A stretch of 64,000 nt of DNA from an uncultured Verrucomicrobiota bacterium. GTDB lineage: Bacteria > Verrucomicrobiota > Verrucomicrobiia > Opitutales > Seribacteraceae. The notes under the pieces are model-generated. The model did no database searches, was not told the origin of the DNA, and saw only the letters and a program-made list of their open reading frames with translations. Positions within the stretch are counted from its first letter, which is position 1. Each line of letters begins with the position of its first letter. This document shows positions 11,120-20,962 of this stretch, in pieces. Where the stretch lies: positions 10,001-74,000 of the forward strand of contig CACMQL010000001.1 of the NCBI GenBank assembly GCA_902615835.1. The letters run 5' to 3'. Made by a program: the position numbers and the translations under genes.

Positions 11120-12418
11120 ATGGATATTTTTCGCATATGCGGTGGAATTCCATTATCTGGTAAAATCAAAGTAAGCGGTTCCAAAAATTCTGCACTTCCT
11201 CTTTTTGCCGCTTCTTTGCTGACTGAAGAAGAAACCATCCTTAAAAATGTTCCTGACCTGAGTGATGTCAACTTCATGGCCGAAATCCTTTCCGAACTAG
11301 GTGCCGAAGTTTCACGATTAGACAATAATTCATGGAGCATCAAAGCTGCCTCAATTGTTCACTACGCCCCCTATGAACTGGTGAGGAAGATGCGGGCATC
11401 CATCTGCCTGCTTGGTCCTCTAGTGGCTAGGCTAAAAAGAGCAGAAATTCCAATGCCTGGCGGGTGTGTGATCGGTCATCGACCCATTGATCTTCATGTG
11501 AGAGCACTAGAGGGATTAGGGGCTGAAGTCCAATTATCAGGCGGGATTGTTAAAGTGGATGGCTCAAATATTTCCGGAAATTCAATTTTTATCGGAGGGA
11601 GGCATGGCAGTACAGTGACAGGAACCGCCAATGCTCTCATGCTTGCTGTGCTCACACCAGGTTGTACCATTCTAGAGGGATCTGCATGTGAACCTGAAAT
11701 TACTGACCTATGCCATATGCTCAGGAAAATGGGTGCCAACATAGAGGGTGTAGGCTCTCATCTTTTGAAAGTTGAAGGGGTAGCAAAATTAAATGGTTGC
11801 CAACACAAGGTGATCCCTGACCGCATCGAAGCCGGTACTTACATCTTAGCCGGAGCTATTACTGGTGGAAAGCTTACAATTGAAGGCATCAATGCTGCCC
11901 ACATGGGATCATTTCTGGATTTGTTGAAAACTGCAGGTTTACATTTGAATTACCGAAATCAATCAATCAAAACAACCGAAAATTTGAATTTGAGCCCCCT
12001 TGAAGTGGTCACTCTACCTTTTCCTGGCTTTCCGACCGATCTTCAGGCCCAAATCTGCGCCTTAGCAAGCATCACAAATGGACTGAGTGTCATCACCGAA
12101 AGGGTTTACCCTAGTCGTTTCATGCATGTACCTGAATTATTGAGGATGGGGGCACACATATCTATTGAAGGATCCAGTGCGATTATTCGGGGAGCTAAAA
12201 GATTAACGGGAGCACCGGTCATGGCATCGGATCTAAGAGCAAGTGCTGCTCTTATTTTAGCAGGGCTCGCAGCGGAAGGAGAAACCTGGGTTCAAAGAAT
12301 TTACCACTTGGACAGGGGATATGAAAAATTTGAGAAGAAACTCCAGAAACTTGGAGCAAAAGTGGTAAGACTACCAGAATCTGAATTGCCCAAATCCATT
12401 TTATCCGCAAATGAATAA
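11120..12418 (+). CDS. murA: UDP-N-acetylglucosamine 1-carboxyvinyltransferase
   Basis: GGIPLSGKIKVSGSKNSALPLFAASLLTEEE...VRKMRASICLLGPLVAR...MPGGCVIGHRPIDLH...DLRASAALILAGLAAEGET. Confidence 0.96.
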   Translation: MDIFRICGGIPLSGKIKVSGSKNSALPLFAASLLTEEETILKNVPDLSDVNFMAEILSELGAEVSRLDNNSWSIKAASIVHYAPYELVRKMRASICLLGPLVARLKRAEIPMPGGCVIGHRPIDLHVRALEGLGAEVQLSGGIVKVDGSNISGNSIFIGGRHGSTVTGTANALMLAVLTPGCTILEGSACEPEITDLCHMLRKMGANIEGVGSHLLKVEGVAKLNGCQHKVIPDRIEAGTYILAGAITGGKLTIEGINAAHMGSFLDLLKTAGLHLNYRNQSIKTTENLNLSPLEVVTLPFPGFPTDLQAQICALASITNGLSVITERVYPSRFMHVPELLRMGAHISIEGSSAIIRGAKRLTGAPVMASDLRASAALILAGLAAEGETWVQRIYHLDRGYEKFEKKLQKLGAKVVRLPESELPKSILSANE

Positions 12419-12426
12419 GTCCTGTA

Positions 12427-13470
12427 ATGAATGAAGACCAAGCGATAGGTTCAGAATTTCTCGAGAAAGGATTGGAAAGCCAAGGAGCCATCGATGCTGC
12501 TCTTCGCCCTCCTTTCTTTGATGATTTCACCGGTCAAAGGAAAACTTTAGACCGTTTGCGAATAATGGTTGGGGCTGCGGTTGGTCGACAGGAGCCTTTA
12601 AAACATATTTTATTGTGCGGTCCGCCAGGATTAGGAAAAACATCACTGGCCCACATCGTCGGGAACGAATTAAAGACGGAAGTAAGAGTATCATCAGGAC
12701 CAGTGATCGACAAGCCGGGCGATTTAGCCGGATTACTCACCAATCTTCAGGAAGGAGACATCCTCTTCATTGATGAAATTCATCGGATCCCTAAAACCGT
12801 TGAGGAATATTTATACTCAGCTATGGAAGATTACAGGATTGATATTATGATCGATCAGGGTCCTAATGCACGGAGCGTGCGTCTGGATATTCCACGCTTT
12901 ACTTTAATTGGAGCAACAACCCGTGTAGGTCTTTTGACCTCGCCCATGAGAAGTCGCTTCACCTTGCAAACCAGACTTGATTATTATGACCGGGATGACC
13001 TTACTAAAATAGTTAAACGAAGTTGTGAATTAATCGACTGCCCGATCAATCAAGAAGGAGCCCAAGAAATAGCTTCACGGGCAAGAGGCACTCCAAGAAT
13101 TGCTAATAATCTCATTCATTTTGCCCGTGATTTCGCCCAACAAAAAGCAAATGGACAGATTGATCGAAAGATTGCGGCATCAGCCCTGGAACTTTTAGAA
13201 ATCGACCATCGCGGGTTGGACGAAATGGATAAAAGGATCCTTTTGTTAATGGCACAAAATTACAAAGGGGGGCCTGTGGGCTTGGGCACCATTGCGGTTG
13301 GCGTTGGAGAAGAGGAACACACTTTGGAAGAGGTGCATGAGCCGTTTTTAATTCAAGAAGGCTACATTCAAAGAACTGCACAAGGTCGGCTTCTTACCCC
13401 GACAGGTTGGGAAGTTACTGGAATCGAGGCAGACTCCGGAAAAGACCCATCTCAACTACCCCTGCTGTAG
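12427..13470 (+). CDS. ruvB: Holliday junction branch migration helicase RuvB
   Basis: LRPPFFDDFTGQRKTLDRLRIMVGAA...LLCGPPGLGKTSLAHIV...ILFIDEIHRIPKTVEEYLYSAMED...TLIGATTRVGLLTSPMRSRF. Confidence 0.97.
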   Translation: MNEDQAIGSEFLEKGLESQGAIDAALRPPFFDDFTGQRKTLDRLRIMVGAAVGRQEPLKHILLCGPPGLGKTSLAHIVGNELKTEVRVSSGPVIDKPGDLAGLLTNLQEGDILFIDEIHRIPKTVEEYLYSAMEDYRIDIMIDQGPNARSVRLDIPRFTLIGATTRVGLLTSPMRSRFTLQTRLDYYDRDDLTKIVKRSCELIDCPINQEGAQEIASRARGTPRIANNLIHFARDFAQQKANGQIDRKIAASALELLEIDHRGLDEMDKRILLLMAQNYKGGPVGLGTIAVGVGEEEHTLEEVHEPFLIQEGYIQRTAQGRLLTPTGWEVTGIEADSGKDPSQLPLL

Positions 13471-13979
13471 TTGATCAATCTCGGTGCCACGAATCGAAAT
13501 AAATGCAAAAAAGATCCTGAAAAGATTTGCTCCTCTTCTTTACATTTCTTGCTCAGTTCAAGAAAGGAATAAAAATCAATTTCTGCAATCTCGGAGACAT
13601 CAGGGGTGAAATTGGTAAATTGTTTTCCAGCAACATAAACGCGCACAAACTCTGCTCCAGTTTCAGTGCAAGGACTACACCTGAATATTTCTCTCAAGTC
13701 ATTTCGGGACATATTTATTCCGAGTTCCTCAACACACTCTCTTTCTGCAGCTTCAATGTATGATTCTCCAGCATCAACATGCCCCGAGCAACTGGTGGTC
13801 CATTTCAATGGATCCAAGTCTTTACGGGAAGACCTTTTCTGCATTAACCATAGACCCCTTGTATCCTGAACAAATATGTGCACGGCTCTATGTCTGATAT
13901 TTAACTGATGAGCCTCGTAGCGAGTTATTTTTCCCAACACCCGGTCGTTTTGATCTACTTTATCAAAGAACTCCTTCAT
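13452..13979 (-). CDS. NUDIX hydrolase
   Basis: RHRAVHIFVQDTRGLWLMQKRSSRKDLDPLKWTTSCSGHVDAGESYIEAAERECVEELGI Nudix box. Confidence 0.88.
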   Translation of the reverse strand: MKEFFDKVDQNDRVLGKITRYEAHQLNIRHRAVHIFVQDTRGLWLMQKRSSRKDLDPLKWTTSCSGHVDAGESYIEAAERECVEELGINMSRNDLREIFRCSPCTETGAEFVRVYVAGKQFTNFTPDVSEIAEIDFYSFLELSKKCKEEEQIFSGSFLHLFRFVAPRLINYSRGS

Positions 13980-14055
13980 TGACGATCCTTCCGATTCGAC
14001 AAATAAATATTTCGTGTTGGCATTTTACTTCATACTACCTTAGGTCAATAAACTT

Positions 14056-14850
14056 GTGGATGTAAACTTTAAGATATTAGGCTCAAGCAGCTCAGGCAAT
14101 TCAAGTCTCCTCCAAGTGGGTGATACAAAAATTCTGATCGATGCAGGGCTTTCAGCCAAAAAAATACAAGTGCTTTTGTCCAAGCTAAACATTGCAATCG
14201 ATGAACTTGATGCCGTTTTCCTTACACATGAACACAATGATCATACTGCTGGAATCAGGGGACTATCACGATTTCAACAACTGCCCGTCTTTGCGAATCG
14301 AGATACCATCCAAGCCGTCCAATTCAAACTCCCAAGACGCCCAAACTGGAAGGTTTTTGAAACCGGTAAATCTTTCGAATTCAAATCTTTTAAAATCCAT
14401 CCCTTCAGCGTTCCTCATGATGCTTACGATCCGGTGGGGTTTTACTTTCAATGGGGAAGCGGTGATCTGTTTAATCCGCTCGGTAGTTTGGCTTGGGTGA
14501 CCGATTTGGGATTTGTCCCAACCCTTGTCCGAGAGCGGATTAGGCAGGCAAAAATTCTGGTAGTGGAATCAAATTACTGCCCAAAATTATTGGAAGCTGA
14601 TCATAAGAGACCATGGAGCCTAAAACAAAGAATAAGTAGCAGGCATGGTCATCTGTCAAACCAATCAACTTTTGAGCTTTTAAATTCCTATCCCAGTCCA
14701 TGCTGGCGGGAAATTTTCATCATGCATTTGAGCAAAGACTGTAATGATGTTGATCTGGTCAAAAATCAGTTCAGTAAGCTAAATGGTCAGGGAAATCGTT
14801 TCATAACTTATGTCATCGACCCCAACAGTGCAAAACCTCACCAGATATGA
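14056..14850 (+). CDS. MBL-fold metallohydrolase (YycJ/WalJ-like)
   Basis: FKILGSSSSGNSSLLQVGDTKILIDAGLSAKKIQ...VFLTHEHNDHTAGIRGL...HGHLSNQS...IFIMHLSKDCND; GTG start. Confidence 0.88.
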   Translation: MDVNFKILGSSSSGNSSLLQVGDTKILIDAGLSAKKIQVLLSKLNIAIDELDAVFLTHEHNDHTAGIRGLSRFQQLPVFANRDTIQAVQFKLPRRPNWKVFETGKSFEFKSFKIHPFSVPHDAYDPVGFYFQWGSGDLFNPLGSLAWVTDLGFVPTLVRERIRQAKILVVESNYCPKLLEADHKRPWSLKQRISSRHGHLSNQSTFELLNSYPSPCWREIFIMHLSKDCNDVDLVKNQFSKLNGQGNRFITYVIDPNSAKPHQI

Positions 14851-16277
14851 GAAAATTTATTCGACAAACTAAAATCATTGCCACCATCGGTCCAGCCACC
14901 GAGAGCGAAGAGGATCTTATTCAATTGATTAGCGAAGGAGTGGATGTTCTTCGGTTAAATATGGCACATGCGGATCATGACTGGATTCGAATGATTACTG
15001 AACGAAGTCGTAAAGTAGGTAAGCAGTTGGATAGGGAACCTGCGATTATGATGGATGTAAAAGGTCCTGAAATTCGTACTGGTTATCTTCATCAAGAGCT
15101 TGAAATAAAAGAAAGCGACCTGCTTGATCTTGTCTTTGTTGCACAGCCAAACCCTCCTTCAATCGATGGAATTTGGCAAATTGAGGTAAATTACGACAAA
15201 TTACCCGATCACATCAATGAGGGTGATACCGTTTTATTGGACAACGGGTTAATTCAACTAAAAGTCATAAATTCATCGAAGGAAAAGATTCGTTGTCAAG
15301 TCCAAGGTGATGCCACCCTCAAGAGTAGAAGACATGTTAACCTGCCAGGAATTGAAACGGGCTTACCTTCTCTTACTGAAAAAGACCGTAGAGATTCACT
15401 GGTGGGAATCGAATGTAATCATGATTTCTTCGCGTTATCTTTCACAAGGGATGCCGACGCGGTTGATTTATTTAGAAGCTTCCTTAAAGATAACGGCTCA
15501 GATGCACAAATCATTGCCAAGTTAGAGGACCAAAAGGGAGTGGCAAACATCGACGAAATTATTCAATCCGCCGACGCGTTGATGGTTGCCAGAGGAGATC
15601 TAGGAATTGAATGCCCCTTTGAAGAACTTCCCATCATCCAAAGAAAGGCGGTCGGTTCCAGTTTATCTGCAGGAAAACCTGTCATTGTGGCAACGCATAT
15701 GTTGGAATCAATGATTGATTCACCTGTACCCACAAGAGCTGAAATTAGTGATGTGGCTAATGCAGTGAATGAAGGAGCAGACTGCATCATGCTCAGCGGC
15801 GAAACGACTACCGGCAAATACCCACATGAATGCATTCAACTTCTCAACAAAATTGCTTCTAGAATGGAAGACGAGATTCAGCCAGGATTAACCGAAAATT
15901 TGAAACTCTTTAGACCCAAGGCCAAAATGCTCCGATCGGCAGCTATGCTTGCCATGCGTCTGGAAAATTCAGCTGTTCTCGTTTTTACACGAAGCGGCGA
16001 TTTGGCGGCTAAGTTAGGTGCCCTACGACCAAACGGAGCACCTTTGTTTGCTTTTACTGATGTTGAGGGGCTTCATCGTAGACTGAGGCTTATTTGGGGC
16101 ATTGAACCCTTCCTGATGGATTTTTCCCAAGACCCTGAAATTACGATTCAAAACGCCATTCGGCTTTTATCCGAAGGACCGTGGATAGACAATGGGGATC
16201 AGCTGGTTATCGTCACCAATGCCTTTGCCCACGATAAAGTGGTTGAAAGTATTCAACTCAGGGTTATTGAACTCTGA
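14847..16277 (+). CDS. pyk: pyruvate kinase
   Basis: RQTKIIATIGPATESEEDL...VDVLRLNMAHADHDW...MDVKGPEIRTG...ADALMVARGDLGIECPFEELPIIQRK...PTRAEISDVANAVNEGADCIMLSGETTTGKYP; ATGA overlap with previous gene. Confidence 0.96.
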   Translation: MRKFIRQTKIIATIGPATESEEDLIQLISEGVDVLRLNMAHADHDWIRMITERSRKVGKQLDREPAIMMDVKGPEIRTGYLHQELEIKESDLLDLVFVAQPNPPSIDGIWQIEVNYDKLPDHINEGDTVLLDNGLIQLKVINSSKEKIRCQVQGDATLKSRRHVNLPGIETGLPSLTEKDRRDSLVGIECNHDFFALSFTRDADAVDLFRSFLKDNGSDAQIIAKLEDQKGVANIDEIIQSADALMVARGDLGIECPFEELPIIQRKAVGSSLSAGKPVIVATHMLESMIDSPVPTRAEISDVANAVNEGADCIMLSGETTTGKYPHECIQLLNKIASRMEDEIQPGLTENLKLFRPKAKMLRSAAMLAMRLENSAVLVFTRSGDLAAKLGALRPNGAPLFAFTDVEGLHRRLRLIWGIEPFLMDFSQDPEITIQNAIRLLSEGPWIDNGDQLVIVTNAFAHDKVVESIQLRVIEL

Positions 16278-17427
16278 CAAATTTTCTAATTGGCAAGTAA
16301 ACTTGAGTCATGAGCAGAAGGAGAAGTACAGAAAAATAAGGAAAAACTGCCGAAATCCATTCATTCATAATGCCAGTCTCTCCCAACGATTTGGCTATCC
16401 TGATCGCAACATAAAAGGTCACCATGCCGCCTAAAATAATAGAGAAGATTTTAGGAAAAGATTTTCTTTCCAAACGAGTGACCAGTCCGAGAGCAATAAT
16501 CGTGGCAAAAAGGCCTGTGAAAAAGCCAACCCACCTTTTGGCATATTGATATCGAAAAGGTGCTAAAACTCTTGGGTTGCTGTTTGAAAAGCTGTTTATC
16601 AAGTCCTGAAGTTGTTGAAAGGATAAATTCTCTGGTTTTTCACTCAAAAGAAGGTGAAATTCAGGGTTTTCATTCAACTCGTTAAGACTAAGCTCTGAAA
16701 ACCTAACTTTTCGAAGAGGTGTTTTTCCCATATCCACTCTCTTAAAAAAAGGTTCTTTTTCCGTTCTTTTCCATTGAATTTTATTTTTCACAGGGTCGGG
16801 AATGGGAATGCCTTCTCTCGTCTGAAAAGAAAGATATACCCCATTCCGAAATATCCAGCGACCTTCTTTGGACCAAGAGGCTTCTTCGCACCTTATTCGC
16901 AGGGCATCATTTCCTTTATCGTCATAAAGGTAAACCTGAAGATTTTTTCCTTCTTTCATGATGGGGTTATATGACTGAAAAAACCAACTACTTTCCTCCC
17001 CCACCTTCATCATGAAACCTATCTTACTAATCGGAGAGATTCGGGCTGATGTATTACTTCTGAAGGTCGTGTAGTAAACCAAAATTAAAGAGATAAAAGC
17101 ACTTAGGAAAAGAATCGATCCAGTAACCCAGTAAGGTGATATGGAGCAGGCTTTCAGCGATGACCACTCAAGGTTCCTTTCAAAAATAAAGAATGTTAAA
17201 ATTGTTCCCGTGAAGCAACAAATCGGCGTGATCCAAGGCAAGTAAGCAAGAAGAGTTTCATTTAAAAAGGCAAAAGGATTTGATATACACAGATTTATGT
17301 ATTTTTGAATGTCTTCTGAAATGGTAAAAAGTACTAGGATCGAAGAAATGAAGAAAAAACTGAGGAGAAATGATAACAACCAAGTTTGGGACCAGTGCTT
17401 TAGAAGAATACAAGGAAATGAAAACAC
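16264..17427 (-). CDS. LptF/LptG family (YjgP/YjgQ) permease
   Basis: Terminal TM helices with large periplasmic domain; YQYAKRWVGFFTGLFATIIALGLVTRLERKSFPKIFSIILGGMVTFY. Confidence 0.75.
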   Translation of the reverse strand: MFSFPCILLKHWSQTWLLSFLLSFFFISSILVLFTISEDIQKYINLCISNPFAFLNETLLAYLPWITPICCFTGTILTFFIFERNLEWSSLKACSISPYWVTGSILFLSAFISLILVYYTTFRSNTSARISPISKIGFMMKVGEESSWFFQSYNPIMKEGKNLQVYLYDDKGNDALRIRCEEASWSKEGRWIFRNGVYLSFQTREGIPIPDPVKNKIQWKRTEKEPFFKRVDMGKTPLRKVRFSELSLNELNENPEFHLLLSEKPENLSFQQLQDLINSFSNSNPRVLAPFRYQYAKRWVGFFTGLFATIIALGLVTRLERKSFPKIFSIILGGMVTFYVAIRIAKSLGETGIMNEWISAVFPYFSVLLLLLMTQVYLPIRKFVRVQ

Positions 17428-17433
17428 AACTAT

Positions 17434-19041
17434 TTGTCAGGTGGGTGGAGGTTAATGCTTGCTCCATATTACGCATACTTTCAATCTTTAACAATGCTGG
17501 TTTTGAGAAGTATGCGATTTAAAATAAGTATTTTGTTCTGTCTTGGCTTTATGCCATTTTTACCTTTGGAGATGCTAAAAGGTTCAGATTCAGGGAAAAC
17601 CCCAGGTTTTCAGAACCAACTCGATATATTTTTTGGAGATTACATTGTTGCTCCACTCGCGGCGGTATTATTCTGGCCTATTCCGGGTCTAAATATGCCA
17701 CTGGTTGTAGCCTGGTTACTTGGAGGGGCCGTATTCTTTACCTTTAGACTTAGGTTTGTTAATATAAGATTTTTTACGCACGCGATAAATCTTATTAGAG
17801 GGAAGTACGATACGGGCGAAGAAGTAGGTGAAGTTTCTCATTTTCAAGCTCTAACCACGGCTTTGTCAGCTACGGTAGGTTTGGGGAACATAGCTGGAGT
17901 TGCCATTGCGATTGGTATGGGAGGGCCGGGTGCGACTTTTTGGATGATTCTAGTTGGATTCTTAGGCATGTCATCTAAATTCACTGAATGTACTTTGGGT
18001 CAAAAATATAGAAAAGTAAGAAAAGATGGTAGAATTATGGGTGGGGCCATGCATTATTTATCCGAAGGTCTTAAAGAAAAAAATTTGGCCGGCCTTGGAG
18101 GATTCCTTGCAGGATTATTCTGTCTCTTGTGTATCGGTGGATCTTTTGGAGGAGGAAATGCCTTTCAGGTAGTACAATCACTGGACTTGATCAAAACTGT
18201 AATTCCTGGCTTGGCAGATTATTCCTGGATTTATGGAATCTTGATGAGCTTACTTGTTGGTCTGGTGATAGTTGGTGGAATAAAAAGTATTTCCCGAGTC
18301 GCTTCCTTTGTGGTTCCTTTTATGTGTGGAATCTATCTCTTAGCCTGTGCCTTTATTCTGCTGACACATTTGCCTGCCATACCTAGCGCATTATACCTGA
18401 TTTTTGAACAGGCTTTCTCTCCTGATGCTGCATATGGTGGTTTTCTTGGAGTCTTAGTTATAGGAATTAAACGTGCAGTCTTTTCAAATGAAGCGGGTAT
18501 CGGTTCGGCCGCTATTGCCCACTCTGCAGCGAAAACTTCGGATCCGGTTGAGGAGGGAGTTGTTGCCTTGCTTGAACCATTTATCGATACAATTTTGGTA
18601 TGTACGATGACCGCATTAGTTATTATAATTACTGGAGCGTATACGGAACCTGCAAACGCACATTTCATAGCAAACAAGCAAGGTGGGGCCCTGACCTCCT
18701 CGGCCATGGGCAGTGTGATTCCTTGGTTCCCCTATATTCTCGCCATTGCTGTCTTCCTATTCGCTTTTTCCACTATGATTTCTTGGTCTTATTACGGTGA
18801 GAGATGCTGGGCATATTTATTTGGAGATCACTCATCCCTCATCTACAAGTTAATTTTCCTTTTTTTTACATTTCTGGGATCCATCATTACAGCTACCAAT
18901 ATCTTGGATTTTTCTGATTTGATGATTCTAGGGATGGCGTTTCCGAATATTCTTGGTCTTCTAATATTGAGTGGTGGTGTGAGTGAATATTTAAAAAATT
19001 ATGAATCGTCTTTGAAAGATTCTAACCCTCCTGTAAAATGA
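17434..19041 (+). CDS. alanine/glycine:cation symporter family (AGCS); true start may be internal
   Basis: HFQALTTALSATVGLGNIAGVAIAIGMGGPGATFWMILVGFLGMSSKFTECTLGQKYR...KRAVFSNEAGIGSAAIAHSAAKT. Confidence 0.92.
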   Translation: MSGGWRLMLAPYYAYFQSLTMLVLRSMRFKISILFCLGFMPFLPLEMLKGSDSGKTPGFQNQLDIFFGDYIVAPLAAVLFWPIPGLNMPLVVAWLLGGAVFFTFRLRFVNIRFFTHAINLIRGKYDTGEEVGEVSHFQALTTALSATVGLGNIAGVAIAIGMGGPGATFWMILVGFLGMSSKFTECTLGQKYRKVRKDGRIMGGAMHYLSEGLKEKNLAGLGGFLAGLFCLLCIGGSFGGGNAFQVVQSLDLIKTVIPGLADYSWIYGILMSLLVGLVIVGGIKSISRVASFVVPFMCGIYLLACAFILLTHLPAIPSALYLIFEQAFSPDAAYGGFLGVLVIGIKRAVFSNEAGIGSAAIAHSAAKTSDPVEEGVVALLEPFIDTILVCTMTALVIIITGAYTEPANAHFIANKQGGALTSSAMGSVIPWFPYILAIAVFLFAFSTMISWSYYGERCWAYLFGDHSSLIYKLIFLFFTFLGSIITATNILDFSDLMILGMAFPNILGLLILSGGVSEYLKNYESSLKDSNPPVK

Positions 19042-19160
19042 ATTTTATAGCAATATAGTTTAAATTTGTGTCAGTTATAAGTTGTTTGCTGTTGACTTTG
19101 ATTTTAAATTTCAAAAAAAATAACCTTATTGTATTACCCTAATACCATCAAAAAACGCCC

Positions 19161-19631
19161 ATGGACGATGATTCAGTAGACATATCAGATTCAGAAGAAG
19201 CAAAAGCTTCTGTTACAAGGTTGCTCAAAGCTATTGAAACTTGGGCTACCAAAGAAAGCCAAAAAAATGAACTTGAGATGACTGCATTTGGTGCGGCTTT
19301 AGCTTCTGGGATTATTTCGTTCCATGATTTTACTTCCAAAGATTGTAGAAATTGCAAGCAACTTGTCGGAGCCATAGCCAGAGTAAAGCAACATCTTGAA
19401 AAAGAACATAAAAAATTTGATTCTGAAATCGACAAAATGCACATCAAATTTGCTCAGGAAATGGAAGAGCTAGACCTTAAAATCATTCGCGACAGAAAAG
19501 AATTCAAACAATACCTCATTTCTCTAATTTACGCAGAAGAATACAATAAACTTAGACATTCCGTGACTAACATATACGAGACTCTTGATGCTAAATCGAG
19601 GTATGAGGACAGCTCTGAGTCAAGCAGTTAA
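19161..19631 (+). CDS. hypothetical coiled-coil protein
   Basis: ORF with charged helical sequence; no family recognised. Confidence 0.5.
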   Translation: MDDDSVDISDSEEAKASVTRLLKAIETWATKESQKNELEMTAFGAALASGIISFHDFTSKDCRNCKQLVGAIARVKQHLEKEHKKFDSEIDKMHIKFAQEMEELDLKIIRDRKEFKQYLISLIYAEEYNKLRHSVTNIYETLDAKSRYEDSSESSS

Positions 19632-19642
19632 ATTTACTAGCC

Positions 19643-20593
19643 CTAGTTTGCGAGCAGGACAGACAAACCAATTGAAAGCCACAAAGCAAGGGTCAATATA
19701 CTTGCAAGCATAGTCACACTAATTACCCTCATAGCCGTAGTCTGGTTTGAAGAGTAGTTACTAACAATTACTAAGGTGAAAATCCCTGCTGGCATCGCTG
19801 CTTGTACAACTAAAACTTCTCGAAGATATGGGATATTTGTGGGACAAAAATTAGATGAGATAAAACACACCACCAAGGCAGGGAATAAAAGATTTCTAAC
19901 CAACAAAGCACTAATCTCAGTCTTCAATTTGTTGGAAAAGTGAAAATTGTTTATCAACTGGTAAAAATTTCCACCAATAAGAAGTAATCCAATAGGAATA
20001 GAACACTTGCCAAGAACTGCTACTACCTCCCAAAAAAAAGATGGAATTAATAATTTTCCTCCTGTAGCTTGGATTATCAAAGCAACAAAAACTGCAATAA
20101 CCGGAGGATTAAGTAGACCTTTTAGGCTAAATTTATCAGCAGTAAGGATTAAAATTCCAATGGTCCATATCGCGGCCTCTACGCCCAAATTGAATAGAAT
20201 GATGTGAACAACAATCTCGCCATCAAAAAAGGCAAGTGCTACTGGAATCGCAATAAATCCATAGTTAAAAATTCCAGCACAAAAACGAAAAGTTCTAACT
20301 GACTCCTCTTCAATTTTCATAATCTTAGAGACAACCCAAGCGAGAAAAAAACCAACTAATATGGAAAGAAAACCAATTACAATCATAAGAATGGTTGCTT
20401 CATTCACTTTCGTATTTTCCTCTTCTAAAATGTGAAATAAAATAAAGCATGGATAGAGAATTCGAATCGTGACCATGCTTAGAGAGACATCCGCCTCCGC
20501 CCGCAACCAACCCACAGTTCTGGCAATGAAACCAACCCCTAAGAGCAAGAATGGAGGTGTTACCGCAATAAAAATACCAATTAAATTTTCCAT
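19643..20593 (-). CDS. AEC-family transporter
   Basis: ~10 TM helices; FLLLGVGFIARTVGWLRAEADVSLSMVTIRILYPCFIL...FGFI-type AEC layout. Confidence 0.8.
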   Translation of the reverse strand: MENLIGIFIAVTPPFLLLGVGFIARTVGWLRAEADVSLSMVTIRILYPCFILFHILEEENTKVNEATILMIVIGFLSILVGFFLAWVVSKIMKIEEESVRTFRFCAGIFNYGFIAIPVALAFFDGEIVVHIILFNLGVEAAIWTIGILILTADKFSLKGLLNPPVIAVFVALIIQATGGKLLIPSFFWEVVAVLGKCSIPIGLLLIGGNFYQLINNFHFSNKLKTEISALLVRNLLFPALVVCFISSNFCPTNIPYLREVLVVQAAMPAGIFTLVIVSNYSSNQTTAMRVISVTMLASILTLALWLSIGLSVLLAN

Positions 20594-20818
20594 CCACTCA
20601 AGATTTACTTTAAATCAGTAATAGAAGGCAATAACCCTTCAAAATTAAAATCCCTGTAAATTAATTCTTCCTTAAGAATTAGACCTTTTAATTTTTAGTT
20701 GGCTTTGAGTCTTAAGGGGTAAACAAACTTTTTCATCCTCAGTCCTATGGTAAATACAAGATATTCAAAGCTAATTAAAATTGGACTTTCGATATTGATA
20801 TAATGTGTTCCATAAGTG

Positions 20819-20891
20819 GCGCCCCCACGAGGAATCGAACCTCGATCTACGGTTTAGGAAACCACTGTTTTATCCGTTAAACTATGGGGGC
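20819..20891 (-). tRNA. tRNA-Arg(CCT), integration site of the island
   Basis: Reverse complement GCCCCCATAGTTTAACGGATAAAACAGTGGTTTCCTAAACCGTAGATCGAGGTTCGATTCCTCGTGGGGGCG; anticodon loop TTCCTAA. Confidence 0.94.
20851..20891. repeat. attL-type direct repeat (5' half of tRNA-Arg)
   Basis: ggtttaggaaaccactgttttatccgttaaactatgggggc, identical to 35707-35747. Confidence 0.95.
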
Positions 20892-20899
20892 TAGAGTCT

Positions 20900-20919
20900 T
20901 CGTTGTCAGATCGTTGTCA
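20900..20919. repeat. tandem TCGTTGTCA motifs (putative integrase arm sites, left end)
   Basis: TCGTTGTCAGATCGTTGTCA, two 9-mers on an 11-bp period. Confidence 0.75.
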
Positions 20920-20962
20920 CTTTTCATTGCTATTCGTACTAACATCCGCTACTTTCATTAGT

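Noticed and set aside
20661-20700. AATTCTT-CCTT-AAGAATT hairpin as terminator
   Set aside because: AT-only stem with a weak, interrupted T tract; not enough support.
20903-20962. Extended integrase start at 20903
   Set aside because: A TTG start inside the arm-type repeats; ATG at 20963 gives a more natural N-terminus.
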